64,000 nt of DNA from Taudactylus pleione (lineage: Eukaryota; Chordata; Amphibia; Anura; Myobatrachidae). Made by a program: the position numbers and the translations under genes. This document shows, in pieces, positions 35,595-49,849 of this stretch; the first letter of the stretch is position 1, and each line of letters opens with the position of its first letter. The notes beneath the pieces are model-generated. The model ran no database searches, was not told where the DNA came from, and saw only the letters and a program-made list of their open reading frames with translations. The stretch covers positions 836,001 through 900,000 of the forward strand of contig JAUIMM010000890.1 of assembly GCA_031769625.1 (NCBI GenBank), in the 5' to 3' direction.

Positions 35595-36220
35595 GCAGTG
35601 GGTGTCCCTATGCTGGGTTGTGATTACACTGTACAGATATGAGAAGGCAGCAGTGGTTGTCCCTATGCTGGGCTGTGATTACACTGTACGATTATGAGGA
35701 GGCAGCAGTGGGAATCCCTATGCTGGGCTGTGCTTACACTGTACGGATATGAGTAGGCGACAGTGGCAATCCCTAATGGAGGTGGCAGTGGGAATCCCTA
35801 TGCTGGGCTGTGCTTACACTGTATGGATATGAGGAGGCAGCAGTGGGTGTCCCTATGCTGGGTTGTGATTACACTGTACAGATATGAGAAGGCAGCAGTG
35901 GTTGTCCCTATGCTGGGCTGTGATTACACTGTACGGATATGAGGAGGCAGCAGTGGGCGTCCCTATGCTGGGCTGTGATTACACTGTACGGATATGAGAA
36001 GGCAGCAGTAGACGACCCTATGCTGGGCTGTGATTACACTGTATGGATATGAGGAGGTAGCAGTGGCGTCCCTATGCTGGGCTGTGAATACACTGTACAG
36101 ATATGAGGAGGCAGCAGTGGGTGTCCCTATGCTGGGCTGTGATTACACTGTACGGATATGAGAAGGCAGCAGATGGTGTCCCTATGCTGGGCTGTGATTA
36201 CACTGTACGGATATGAGAAG
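35595..36220. repeat. Local 1,040-bp-spaced duplication, copy 2
   Basis: Second copy of 34555-35180, with its short unit at 35755. It ends near two successive CAGATGG monomers at 36172 and 36227. Copy B of the large HOR has no equivalent, so this duplication is younger than the A/B split. Confidence 0.8.
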
Positions 36221-39200
36221 GCAGCAGATGGTGTCCCTATGCTGGGCTGTGATTACACTGTACGGATATGAGAAGGCAGCAGTGGGTGTCCCTATGCTGG
36301 GCTGTGCTTACACTGTATGGATATGAGGAGGCAGCAGTGGGTGTCCCTATGCTGGGCTGTGATTACACTGTACGGATATGAAGAGGCAGCAGTGGGCGTC
36401 CCTATGCTGGGCTGTACTTACACTGTACGGATATGAGAAGGCAGCAGTGGGCGTCCCTATGCTGGGCTGTGATTACACTGTACAGATATGAGAAGGCAGC
36501 AGTAGGTGTCCCTATGCTGGGCTGTGCTTACACTGTACAGATATGAGGAGGCAGCAGTGGGTGTCCCTATGCTGGGCTGTGCTTACACTGTACAGATATG
36601 AGGAGGCAGCAGTGGGTGTCCCTATGCTGGGCTGTGCTTACACTGTACAGATATGAGGAGGTAGCAGTGTGCGTCCCTATGCTGGGCTGTACGTACACTG
36701 TACGGATATGAGGAGGCAGCAGTGGGTGTCCCTATGTTGGGCTGTGCTTACACTGTACGTATATGAGGAGGCAGCAGTGGGCGTCCCTATGCTGGGCTGT
36801 GATTACACCGTTCGGATATGAGAAGACAGGAGAGGGCGTCCCTATGTTGGGCTGTGCTTACACTGTATGGATATGAGAATGCAGCAGTAGGTGTCCCTAT
36901 GCTTGGCTGTGCTTACACTGTATGGATATGAGAAGGCAGCAGTAGGTGTCCCTATGCTGGGGTGTGCTTACACTGTATGGATATGAGAAGGCAGCAGTAG
37001 GTGTCCCTATGCTGGGCTGTGCTTACACTGTACAGATATGAGGAGGCAGCAGTGGGCGTCCCTATGCTGTGCTGTGCTTACACTGTACAGATATGAGGAG
37101 GCAGCAGTAGGAGTCCCTATGCTGGGCTGTGATTACACTGTATGGATATGAGGAGGCAGCAATGGGCGTCCCTATACTGGGCTGTGATTACACTGTACGG
37201 ATATGAGAAGGCAGCAGTGGGTGTCCCTATGCTGGGCTGTGCTTACACTGTACAGATATGAGGAGGCAGCAGTGGGTGTCCCTATACTGGGCTGTGATTA
37301 CACTGTACAGATATGAGGAGGCAGCAGTGGGTGTCCCTATGCTGGGCTGTGATTACACTGTACGGATATGAGAAGGCAGCAGATGGTGTCCCTATGCTGG
37401 GCTGTGATTACACTGTACGGATATGAGAAGGCAGCAGTGGGTGTCCCTATGCTGGGCTGTGATTACACTGTATGGATATGAGGAGGCAGCAGTAGGTGTC
37501 CCTTTGCTGGGCTGTGCTTACACTGTACGGATATGAGGAGGCAGCAGTGGGCGTCCCTATGCTGGGCTGTGCTTTCACTGTATGGCTATGAGGAGGTAGC
37601 AGTGGGTGTCCCTATGCAGGGCTGTGCTTTGCGCTGTACGGATATGAGGAGGCAGTAGTGGGCGTCCCTATGCTGGGCTGTGATAACACTGTACGATTAT
37701 GTGGAGGCAGCAGTGGGAATCCCTATGCTGGGCTGTGCTTACACTGTACGGATATGAGGAGGCGACATTGGCAATCCCTATGGGAGGTGGCAGTGGGAAT
37801 CCCTATGCGGGGCTGTGCTTACACTGTATGGATATGAGGAGGCAACAGTGGGTGTCCCTATGCTGGGCTGTGATTACACTGTACGGATATGAAGAGGCAG
37901 CAGTGGGCGTCCCTATGCTGGGCTGTACTTACACTGTACGGATATGAGAAGGCAGCAGTGGGCGTCCCTATGCTGGGCTGTGATTACACTGTACAGATAT
38001 GAGAAGGCAGCAGTAGGTGTCCCTATGCTGGGCTGTGCTTACACTGTACAGATATGAGGAGGCAGCAGTTGGTGTCCCTATGCTGGGCTGTGCTTACACT
38101 GTACAGATATGAGGAGGCAGTAGTGGGTGTCCCTATGCTGGGCTGTGATTACACTGTACGGATATGAGGAGGCAGCAGTGGGTGTCCCTATGCTGGGCTG
38201 TGCTTACACTGTACAGATATGAGGAGGTAGCAGTGGGCGTCCCTATGCTGGGCTGTACGTACACTGTACGGATATGAGGAGGCAGCAGTGGGTGTCCCTA
38301 TGTTGGGCTGTGCTTACACTGTACGTATATGAGGAGGCAGCAGTGGGCGTCCCTATGCTGGGCTGTGATTACACCGTTCGGATATGAGAAGACAGGAGAG
38401 GGCGTCCCTATGTTGGGCTGTGCTTACACTGTATGGATATGAGAATGCAGCAGTAGGTGTCCCTATGCTTGGCTGTGCTTACACTGTACAGATATGAGGA
38501 GGCAGCAGTGGGCGTCCCTATGCTGTGCTGTGCTTACACTATATAGATATGAGGAGGCAGCAGTGGGCGTCCCTATGCTGGGCTGTGATTACACTGTACA
38601 GATATGAGGAGGCAGCAGTAGGTGTCCCTATGCTGGGCTGTGATTACACTATATAGATATGAGGAGGCAGCAGTAGGTGTCCCTATGCTGCGCTGTACTT
38701 ACACTGTATGTATATGAGAAGGCAGCAGTGGGCGTCCCTATGCTGGGCTGTAATTACACTGTTTGCATATGAGGAGGCAGCAGTGGGCGTCCCTATACTG
38801 GGCTGTGCCTACACTGTACAGATATGAGGAGGCAGCAGTGGGCGTCCCTATACTGGGCTGTGCCTACACTGTACAGATATGAGGAGGCAGCAGTGGGCGT
38901 CCCTATACTGAGCTGTGCATACACTATACAGATTTGAGAAGGCAGCAGTTGGTGTCCCTATGCTGGGCTGTGATTACACTGTACGGATATGAGAAGGCAG
39001 CAGTTGGTGTCCCTATGCTGGGCTGTGATTACACTGTACGGATATGAGAAGGCAGCAGTGGGCGTCCCTATGCTGGGCTGTGCTTACACTGTACAGATAT
39101 GAGGAGGCAGCAGTGGGTGTCCCTATGCTGGGCTGTGATTACACTGTATGGATATGAGGAGGCAGCAGTAGGTGTCCCTTTGCTGGGCTGTGCTTACACT

Positions 39201-40723
39201 GTACGGATATGAGGAGGCAGCAGTGGGCGTCCCAATGCTGGGCTGTGCTTACACTGTATGGCTATGTGGAGGTAGCAGTGGGTGTCCCTATGCTGGGCTG
39301 TGCTTACACTGTACGGATATGAAGAGGCAGCAGTGGGTGTCCCTATGCTGGGCTGTGATTACACTGTACGATTATGAGGAGGCAGCAGTGGGAATCCCTA
39401 TGCTGGGCTGTGCTTACACTGTACGGATATGAGGAGGCGACAGTGGCAATCCCTAATGGAGGTGGCAGTGGGAATCCCTATGCTGGGCTGTGATTACACT
39501 GTATGGATATGAGGAGGCAGCAGTGGGTGTCCCTATGCTGGGCTGTGATTACACTGTACGGATATAAAGAGGCAGCAGTGGGTGTCCCTATGCTGGGCTG
39601 TACTTACACTGTACGGATATGAGAAGGCAGCAGTGGGTGTCCCTATGCTGGGTTGTGATTACACTGTACGGATATGAGAAGGCAGCAGTGGTTGTCCCTA
39701 TGCTGGGCTGTGATTACACTGTACGGATATTAGGAGGCAGCAGTGGGCGTCCCTATGCTGGGCTGTGCTTACACTGTACAGATATGAGGAGGCAGCAGGG
39801 GGTGTCCCTATGCTGGGCTGTGATTACACTGTATGGATATGAGGAAGCAGCAGTGGGTCCCTATGTTGGGCTGTGATTACACTGTACAGATATGAGGAGG
39901 CAGCAGTGGGCGTCCCTATGCTGGGCTGTGATTACACTGTACGGATATGAGGAGGCAGCAGTGGGCGTCCCTATGTTGGGCTGTGAATACACTGTACGGA
40001 TATTAGGAGGCAGCAGTGGGCGTCCCTATGCTGTGCTGTGCTTACACTGTACAGATATGAGGAGGCAGCAGTAGGAGTCCCTATGCTGGGCTGTGATTAC
40101 ACTGTATGGATATGAGGAGGCAGCAGTGGGCGTCCCTATACTGGGCTGTGATTACACTGTACGGATATGAGAAGGCAGCAGTGGGTGTCCCTATGCTGGG
40201 CTGTGCTTACACTGTACAGATATGAGGAGGCAGCAGTGGGTGTCCCTATACTGGGCTGTGATTACACTGTACAGATATGAGGAGGCAGCAGTGGGTGTCC
40301 CTATGCTGGGCTGTGATTACACTGTACGGATATGAGAAGGCAGCAGATGGTGTCCCTATGCTGGGCTGTGATTACACTGTACGGATATGAGAAGGCAGCA
40401 GTGGGTGTCCCTATGCTGGGCTGTGATTACACTGTATGGATATGAGGAGGCAGCAGTAGGTGTCCCTTTGCTGGGCTGTGCTTACACTGTACGGATATGA
40501 GGAGGCAGCAGTGGGCGTCCCTATGCTGGGCTGTGCTTTCACTGTATGGCTATGAGGAGGTAGCAGTGGGTGTCCCTATGCTGGGCTGTGCTTTGCGCTG
40601 TACGGATATGAGGAGGCAGTAGTGGGCGTCCCTATGCTGGGCTGTGATTACACTGTACGATTATGTGGAGGCAGCAGTGGGAATCCCTATGCTGGGCTGT
40701 GCTTACACTGTACGGATATGAGG

Positions 40724-43700
40724 AGGCGACAGTGGCAATCCCTATGGGAGGTGGCAGTGGGAATCCCTATGCGGGGCTGTGCTTACACTGTATGGATATG
40801 AGGAGGCAGCAGTGGGCGTCCCTATGCTGGGCTGTGATTACACTGTACGGATATGAGGAGGCAGCAGTGGGTGTCCCTATGTTGGGCTGTGCTTACACTG
40901 TACGTATATGAGGAGGCAGCAGTGGGCGTCCCTATGCTGGGCTGTGATTACACCATTCGGATATGAGAAGACAGGAGAGGGCGTCCCTATGTTGGGCTGT
41001 GCTTACACTGTATGGATATGAGAATGCAGCAGTAGGTGTCCCTATGCTTGGCTGTGCTTACACTGTATGGATATGAGAAGGCAGCAGTAGGTGTCCCTAT
41101 GCTGGGCTGTGCTTACACTGCATGGATATGAGAAGGCAGCAGTAGGTGTCCCTATGCTGGGCTGTGCTTACACTGTACAGATATGAGGAGGCAGCAGTGG
41201 GCGTCCCTATGCTGTGCTGTGCTTACACTGTACAGATATGAGGAGGCAGCAGTAGGAGTCCCTATGCTGGGCTGTGATTACACTGTATGGATATGAGGAG
41301 GCAGCAGTGGGCGTCCCTATACTGGGCTGTGATTACACTGTACGGATATGAGAAGGCAGCAGTGGGTGTCCCTATACTGGGCTGTGCTTACACTGTACAG
41401 ATATGAGGTGGCAGCAGTGGGTGTCCCTATACTGGGCTGTGATTACACTGTACAGATATGAGGAGGCAGGAGTGGGTGTCCCTATGCTGGGCTGTGATTA
41501 CACTGTACGGATATGAGAAGGCAGCAGATGGTGTCCCTATGCTGGGCTGTGATTACACTGTACGGATATGAGAAGGCAGCAGTGGGTGTCCCTATGCTGG
41601 GCTGTGATTACACTGTATGGATATGAGGAGGCAGCAGTAGGTGTCCCTTTGCTGGGCTGTGCTTACACTGTACGGATATGAGGAGGCAGCAGTGGGCGTC
41701 CCTATGCTGGGCTGTGCTTTCACTGTATGGCTATGAGGAGTGGGTGTCCCTATGCTGGGCTGTGCTTTGCGCTGTACGGATATGAGGAGGCAGTAGTGGG
41801 CGTCCCTATGCTGGGCTGTGATTACACTGTACGATTATGAGGAGGCAGCAGTGGGAATCCCTATGCTGGGCTGTGCTTACACTGTACGGATATGAGGAGG
41901 CGACAGTGGCAATCCCTATGGGAGGTGGCAGTGGGAATCCCTATGCGGGGCTGTGCTTACACTGTATGGATATGAGGAGGCAGCAGTGGGTGTCCCTATG
42001 CTGGGCTGTGATTACACTGTACGGATATGAAGAGGCAGCAGTGGGCGTCCCCATGCTGGGCTGTACTTACACTGTACGGATATGAGAAGGCAGCAGTGGG
42101 CGTCCCTATGCTGGGCTGTGATTACACTGTACAGATATGAGAAGGCAGCAGTAGGTGTCCCTATGCTGGGCTGTGCTTACACTGTACAGATATGAGGAGG
42201 CAGCAGTGGGTATGCTGGGCTGTGCTTACACTGTACAGATATGAGGAGGCAGCAGTGGGTGTCCCTATGCTGGGCTGTGATTACACTGTACGGATATGAG
42301 GAGGCAGCAGTGGGTGTCCCTATGCTGGGCTGTGCTTACACTGTACAGATATGAGGAGGTAGCAGTGGGTGTCCCTATGCTGGGCTGTACGTACACTGTA
42401 CGGATATGAGGAGGCAGCAGTGGGTGTCCCTATGTTGGGCTGTGCTTACACTGTACGTATATGAGGAGGCAGCAGTGGGCGTCCCTATGCTGGGCTGTGA
42501 TTACACCGTTCGGATATGAGAAGACAGGAGAGGGCGTCCCTATGTTGGGCTGTGCTTACACTGTATGGATATGAGAATGCAGCAGTAGGTGTCCCTATGC
42601 TTGGCTGTGCTTACACTGTATGGATATGAGAAGGCAGCAGTAGGTGTCCCTATGCTGGGCTGTGCTTACACTATATGGATATGAGAAGGCAGCAGTAGGT
42701 GTCCCTATGCTGGGCTGTGCTTACACTGTACAGATATGAGGAGGCAGCAGTGGGCGTCCCTATGCTGTGCTGTACTTACACTATATAGATATGAGGAGGC
42801 AGCAGTGGGCGTCCCTATGCTGGGCTGTGATTACACTGTACAGATATGAGGAGGCAGCAGTAGGTGTCCCTATGCTGGGCTGTGATTACACTGTACGGAT
42901 ATGAGAAGGCAGCAGTGGGTGTCCCTATGCTGCGCTGTACTTACACTGTATGTATATGAGAAGGCAGCAGTGGGCGTCCCTATGCTGGGCTGTAATTACA
43001 CTGTTTGGATATGAGGAGGCAGCAGTGGGCGTCCCTATACTGGGCTGTGCCTACACTGTACAGATATGAGGAGGCAGCAGTGGGCGTCCCTATACTGGGC
43101 TGTGCCTACACTGTACAGATATGAGGAGGCAGCAGTGGGCGTCCCTATACTGAGCTGTGCTTACACTGTACAGATTTGAGAAGGCAGCAGTTGGCGTCCC
43201 TATGCTGGGCAGTGCTTACACTGTACGGATATGAGGAGGCTGCAGTGGGCGTCCCTATGCTGGGCTGTGCTTACACTGTACGGATATGAGGAGGCAGCAG
43301 TAGGAGTCCCTATGCTGGGCTGTGATTACACTGTACAGATATGAGGAGGCAGCAGTGGGCGTCCCTATGCTGGGCTGTGCTTACACTGTACAGATATGAG
43401 GAGGCAGCAGTGGGTGTCCCTATACTTGGCTGTGATTACACTGTACAGATATGAGGAGGCAGCAGTGGGTGTCCCTATGCTGGGCTGTGATTACACTGTA
43501 CGGATATGAGAAGGCAGCAGTTGGTGTCCCTATGCTGGGCTGTGATTACACTGTACGGATATGAGAAGGCAGCAGTGGGCGTCCCTATGCTGGGCTGTGC
43601 TTACACTGTACAGATATGAGGAGGCAGCAGTGGGTGTCCCTATGCTGGGCTTTGATTACACTGTATGGATATGAGGAGGCAGCAGTAGGTGTCCCTTTGC

Positions 43701-46700
43701 TGGGCTGTGCTTACGCTGTACGGATATGAGGAGGCAGCAGTGGGCGTCCCTATGCTGGGCTGTGCTTACACTGTATGGCTATGAGGAGGTAGCAGTGGGT
43801 GTCCCTATGCTGGGCTGTGCTTACACTGTACGGATATGAAGAGGCAGCAGTGGGTGTCCCTATGCTGGGCTGTGATTACACTGTACGATTATGAGGAGGC
43901 AGCAGTGGGAATCCCTATGCTGGGCTGTGCTTACACTGTACGGATATGAGGAGGCGACAGTGGCAATCCCTAAGGGAGGTGGCAGTGGGAATCCCTATGC
44001 TGGGCTGTGCTTACACTGTATGGATATGAGGAGGCAGCAGTGGGTGTCCCTATGCTGGGGTGTGATTACACTGTACGGATATGAAGAGGCAGCAGTGGGT
44101 GTCCCTATGCTGGGCTGTACTTACACTGTACGGATATGAGAAGGCAGCAGTGGGTGTCCCTATGCTGGGTTGTGATTACACTGTACAGATATGAGAAGGC
44201 AGCAGTGGTTGTCCCTATGCTGGGCTGTGATTACACTGTACGATTATGAGGAGGCAGCAGTGGGAATCCCTATGCTGGGCTGTGCTTACACTGTACGGAT
44301 ATGAGGAGGCGACAGTGGCAATCCGTAATGGAGGTGGCAGTGGGAATCCCTATGCTGGGCTGTGCTTACACTGTATGGATATGAGGAGGCAGCAGTGGGT
44401 GTCCCTATGCTGGGCTGTGATTACAATGTACGGATATAAAGAGGCAGCAGTGGGTGTCCCTATGCTGGGCTGTACTTACACTGTACGGATATGAGAAGGC
44501 AGCAGTGGGTGTCCCTATGCTGGGCTGTGATTACACTGTACGGATATGAGGAGGCAGCAGTGGGCGTCCCTATGCTGGGCTGTGATTACACTGTACGGAT
44601 ATGAGAAGGCAGCAGTAGACGACCCTATGCTGGGCTGTGATTACACTGTACGGATATGAGGAGGTAGCAGTGGCGTCCCTATGCTGGGCTGTGAATACAC
44701 TGTACAGATATGAGGAGGCAGCAGTGGGTGTCCCTATGCTGGGCTGTGATTACACTGTACGGATATGAGAAGGCAGCAGATTTTGTCCCTATGCTGGGCT
44801 GTGATTACACTGTACGGATATGAGAAGGCAGCAGTGGGTGTCCCTATGCTGGGCTGTGATTACACTGTATGGATATGAGGAGGCAGCAGTAGGTGTCCCT
44901 TTGCTGGGCTGTGCTTATACTGTACGGATATGAGGAGGCAGCAGTGGGCATCCCTATGCTGGGCTGTGCTTTCACTGTATGGCTATGAGGAGGTAGCAGT
45001 GGGTGTCCCTATGCTGGGCAGTGCTTTGCGCTGTACGGATATGAGGAGGCAGTAGTGGGCGTCCCTATGCTGGGCTGTGATTACACTGTACGATTATGAG
45101 GAGGCAGCAGTGGGAATCCCTATGCTGGGCTGTGCTTACACTGTACGGATATGAGGAGGCGACAGTGGCATTCCCTATTGGAGGTGGCAGTGGGAATCCC
45201 TATGCGGGGCTGTGCTTACACTGTATGGATATGAGGAGGCAGCAGTGGGTGTCCCTATGCTGGGCTGTGATTACACTGTACGGATATGAAGAGGCAGCAG
45301 TGGGCGTCCCTATGCTGGGCTGTACTTACACTGTACGGATATGAGAAGGCAGCAGTGGGCGTCCCTATGCTGGGCTGTGCTTACACTGTACAGATATGAG
45401 GAGGCAGCAGTGGGTGTCCCTATGCTGGGCTGTGCTTACACTGTACAGATATGAGGAGGCAGCAGTGGGTGTCCCTATGCTGGGCTGTGATTACACTGTA
45501 CGGATATGAGGAGGCAGCAGTGGGTGTCCCTATGCTGGGCTGTGCTTACACTGTACAGATATGAGGAGGTAGCAGTGGGCGTCCCTATGCTGGGCTGTAC
45601 GTACACTGTACGGATATGAGGAGGCAGCAGTGGGTGTCCCTATGTTGGGCTGTGCTTACACTGTACGTATATGAGGAGGCAGCAGTGGGCGTCCCTATGC
45701 TGGGCTGTGATTACACTGTACGGATATGAGAAGGCAGCAGATGGTGTCCCTATGCTGGGCTGTGATTACACTGTATGGATATGAGAAGGCAGCAGTAGGT
45801 GTCCCTATGCTGGGGTGTGCTTACACTGTATGGATATGAGAAGGCAGCAGTAGGTGTCCCTATGCTGGGCTGTGCTTACACTGTACAGATATGAGGAGGC
45901 AGCAGTGGGCGTCCCTATGCTGTGCTGTGCTTACACTGTACAGATATGAGGAGGTAGCAGTAGGAGTCCCTATGCTGGGCTGTGATTACACTGTATGGAT
46001 ATGAGGAGGCAGCAGTGGGCGTCCCTATACTGGGCTGTGATTACACTGTACGGATATGAGAAGGCAGCAGTGGGTGTCCCTATGCTGGGCTGTGCTTACA
46101 CTGTACAGATATGAGGAGGCAGCAGTGGGTGTCCCTATACTGGGCTGTGATTACACTGTACAGATATGAGGAGGCAGCAGTGGGTGTCCCTATGCTGGGC
46201 TGTGATTACACTGTACGGATATGAGAAGGCAGCAGATGGTGTCCCTATGCTGGGCTGTGATTACACTGTACGGATATGAGAAGGGAGCAGTGGGTGTCCC
46301 TATGCTGGGCTGTGATTATACTGTATGGATATGAGGAGGCAGCAGTAGGTGTCCCATTGCTGGGCTGTGCTTACACTGTACGGATATGAGGAGGCAGCAG
46401 TGGGCGTCCCTATGCTGGGCTGTGCTTTCACTGTATGGCTATGAGGAGGTAGCAGTGGGTGTCCCTATGCTGGGCTGTGCTTTGCGCTGTACGGATATGA
46501 GGAGGCAGTAGTGGGCGTCCCTATGCTGGGCTGTGATTACACTGTACGATTATGTGGAGGCAGCAGTGGGAATCCCTATGCTGGGCTGTGCTTACACTGT
46601 ACGGATATGAGGAGGCGACAGTGGCAATCCCTATGGGAGGTGGCAGTGGGAATCCCTATGCGGGGCTGTGCTTACACTGTATGGATATGAGGAGGCAGCA

Positions 46701-49700
46701 GTGGGTGTCCCTATGCTGGGCTGTGATTACACTGTACAGATATGAGGAGGCAGCAGTGGGCGTCCCTATGCTGGGCTGTACTTACACTGTACGGATATGA
46801 GAAGGCAGCAGTGGGCGTCCCTATGCTGGGCTGTGATTACACTGTACAGATATGAGAAGGCAGCAGTAGGTGTCCCTATGCTGGGCTGTGCTTACACTGT
46901 ACAGATATGAGGAGGCAGCAGTTGGTGTCCCTATGCTGGGCTGTGCTCACACTGTACAGATATGAGGAGGCAGCAGTGGGTGTCCCTATGCTGGGCTGTG
47001 ATTACACTGTACGGATATGAGGAGGCAGCAGTGGGTGTCCCTATGCTGGGCTGTGCTTACACTGTACAGATATGAGGAGGTAGCAGTGGGCGTCCCTATG
47101 CTGGGCTGTACGTACACTGTACGGATATGAGGAGGCAGCAGTGGGTGTCCCTATGTTGGGCTGTGCTTACACTGTACGTATATGAGGAGGCAGCAGTGGG
47201 CGTCCCTATGCTGGGCTGTGATTACACCATTCGGATATGAGAAGACAGGAGAGGGCGTCCCTATGTTGGGCTGTGCTTACACTGTATGGATATGAGAATG
47301 CAGCAGTAGGTGTCCCTATGCTTGGCTGTGCTTACACTGTATGGATATGAGAAGGCAGCAGTAGGTGTCCCTATGCTGGGCTGTGCTTACACTGTATGGA
47401 TATGAGAAGGCAGCAGTAGGTGTCCCTATGCTGGGCTGTGCTTACACTGTACAGATATGAGGAGGCAGCAGTGGGCGTCCCTATGCTGTGCTGTGCTTAC
47501 ACTATATAGATATGAGGAGGCGGCAGTGGGCGTCCCAATGCTGGGCTGTGATTACACTGTACAGATATGAGGAGGCAGCAGTAGGTGTCCCTATGCTGGG
47601 CTGTGATTACACTGTACGGATTGCAGAAGGCAGCAGTGGGTGTCCCTATGCTGCGCTGTACTTACACTGTATGTATATGAGAAGGCAGCAGTGGGCGTCC
47701 CTATGCTGGGCTGTAATTACACTGTTTGGATATGAGGAGGCAGCAGTGGGCGTCCCTATACTGGGCTGTGCCTACACTGTACAGATATGAGGAGGCAGCA
47801 GTGGGCGTCCCTATACTGAGCTGTGCTTACACTGTACAGATTTGAGAAGGCAGCAGTTGGTGTCCCTATGCTGGGCTGTGATTACACTGTACGGATATGA
47901 GAAGGCAGCAGTTGGTGTCCCTATGCTGGGCTGTGATTACACTGTACGGATATGAGAAGGCAGCAGTGGGCGTCCCTATGCTGGGCTGTGCTTACACTGT
48001 ACAGATATGAGGAGGCAGCAGTGGGTGTCCCTATGCTGGGCTGTGATTACACTGTATGGCTATGAGGAGGCAGCAGTGGGTGTCCCTATGCTGGGCTGTG
48101 CTTACACTGTATGGATATGAGGAGGCAGCAGTAGGTGTCCCTTTGCTGGGCTGTGCTTACACTGTACGGATATGAGGAGGCAGCAGTGGGCGTCCCAATG
48201 CTGGGCTGTGCTTACACTGTATGGCTATGAGGAGGTAGCAGTGGGTGTCCCTATGCTGGGCTGTGCTTACACTGTACGGATATGAAGAGGCAGCAGTGGG
48301 TGTCCCTATGCTGGGCTGTGATTACACTGTACGATTATGAGGAGGCAGCAGTGGGAATCCCTATGCTGGGCTGTGCTTACACTGTACGGATATGAGGAGG
48401 CGACAGTGGCAATCCCTAATGGAGGTGGCAGTGGGAATCCCTATGCTGGGCTGTGCTTACACTGTATGGATATGAGGAGGCAGCAGTGGGTGTCCCTATG
48501 CTGGGCTGTGATTACACTGTACGGATATAAAGAGGCAGCAGTGGGTGTCCCTATGCTGGGCTGTACTTACACTGTACGGATATGAGAAGGCAGCAGTGGG
48601 TGTCCCTATGCTGGGTTGTGATTACACTGTACAGATATGAGAAGGCAGCAGTGGTTGTCCCTATGCTGGGCTGTGATTACACTGTACGGATATGAGGAGG
48701 CAGCAGTGGGCGTCCCTATGCTGGGCTGTGATTACACTGTACGGATATGAGAAGGCAGCAGTGGGTGTCCCTATGCTGGGCTGTGATTACACTGTACGGA
48801 TATGAGAAGGCAGCAGTAGAGGTCCCTATGCTGGGCTGTGATTACACTGTACGGATATGAGGAGGTAGCAGTGGCGTCCCTATGCTGGGCTGTGAATACA
48901 CTGTACGGATATTAGGAGGCAGCAGTGGGCGTCCCTATGCTGGGCTGTGCTTACACTGTACAGATATGAGGAGGCAGCAGGGGGTGTCCCTATGCTGGGC
49001 TGTGATTACACTGTATGGATATGAGGAAGCAGCAGTGGGTCCCTATGTTGGGCTGTGATTACACTGTACAGATATGAGGAGGCAGCAGTGGGCGTCCCTA
49101 TGCTGGGCTGTGATTACACTGTACAGATATGAGGAGGCAGCAGTGGGCGTCCCTATGTTGGACTGTGATTACACTGTACAGATATGAGAAGGCAGCAGTG
49201 GGTGTCCCTATGCTGGGCTGTGATTACACTGTATGGATATGAGGAGGCAGCAGTGGGCGTCCCTATGCTGGGCTGTGATTACACTGTACGGATATGAGAA
49301 GGCAGCAGTAGACGACCCTATGCTGGGCTGTGATTACACTGTACGGATATGAGGAGGTAGCAGTGGCGTCACTATGCTGGGCTGTGAATACACTGTACAG
49401 ATATGAGGAGGCAGCAGTGGGTGTCCCTATGCTGGGCTGTGATTACACTGTACGGATATGAGAAGGCAGCAGATGGTGTCCCTATGCTGGGCTGTGATTA
49501 CACTGTACGGATATGAGAAGGCAGCAGTGGGTGTCCCTATGCTGGGCTGTGATTACACTGTATGGATATGAGGAGGCAGCAGTAGGTGTCCCTTTGCTGG
49601 GCTGTGCTTATACTGTACGGATATGAGGAGGCAGCAGTGGGCGTCCCTATGCTGGGCTGTGCTCTCACTGTATGGCTATGAGGAGGTAGCAGTGGGTGTC

Positions 49701-49849
49701 CCTATGCTGGGCTGTGCTTTGCGCTGTACGGATATGAGGAGGCAGTAGTGGGCGTCCCTATGCTGGGCTGTGATTACACTGTACGATTATGAGGAGGCAG
49801 CAGTGGGAATCCCTATGCTGGGCTGTGCTTACACTGTACGGATATGAGG
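40724..49849. repeat. Large higher-order repeat of 9-10 kb, copy B
   Basis: Short units at 40724 (I), 41898 (I), 43952 (II), 44307 (II'), 45157 (I), 46613 (I) and 48398 (II) repeat the order of copy A without the extra II'. The 355-base spacing of II to II' is identical in both copies (34360-34715 and 43952-44307). Private changes include a 7-base deletion near 41737 (CTATGAGGAGTGGG) and ATTTTGTCCC near 44771. No gene is present. Confidence 0.85.

Larger units (their letters stand above)
30685..40723. repeat. Large higher-order repeat of 9-10 kb, copy A
   Basis: Defined by short units in a fixed order. Type I, preceded by CAGATGG and GCTTTGCGC monomers and ending TATGGG, lies at 30685, 32251, 35510 and 37760. 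Type II, ending TAAGGG or TAATGG, lies at 34360, 34715, 35755 and 39435. The order is I-I-II-II'-I-(II')-I-II. The bracketed II' comes from a local 1,040-bp duplication found only in this copy. Spacing to copy B is 9,592 or 9,647 for inner landmarks, one monomer apart. A six-base deletion at 32561 is shared with copy B at 42208. No gene is present. Confidence 0.85.

Noticed and set aside
47488..47790. 100-codon forward open frame, the longest seen
   Set aside because: It spans ordinary monomers and is open only because one tail reads GGATTGCAG in place of GGATATGAG. Its translation is satellite in three frames in turn.
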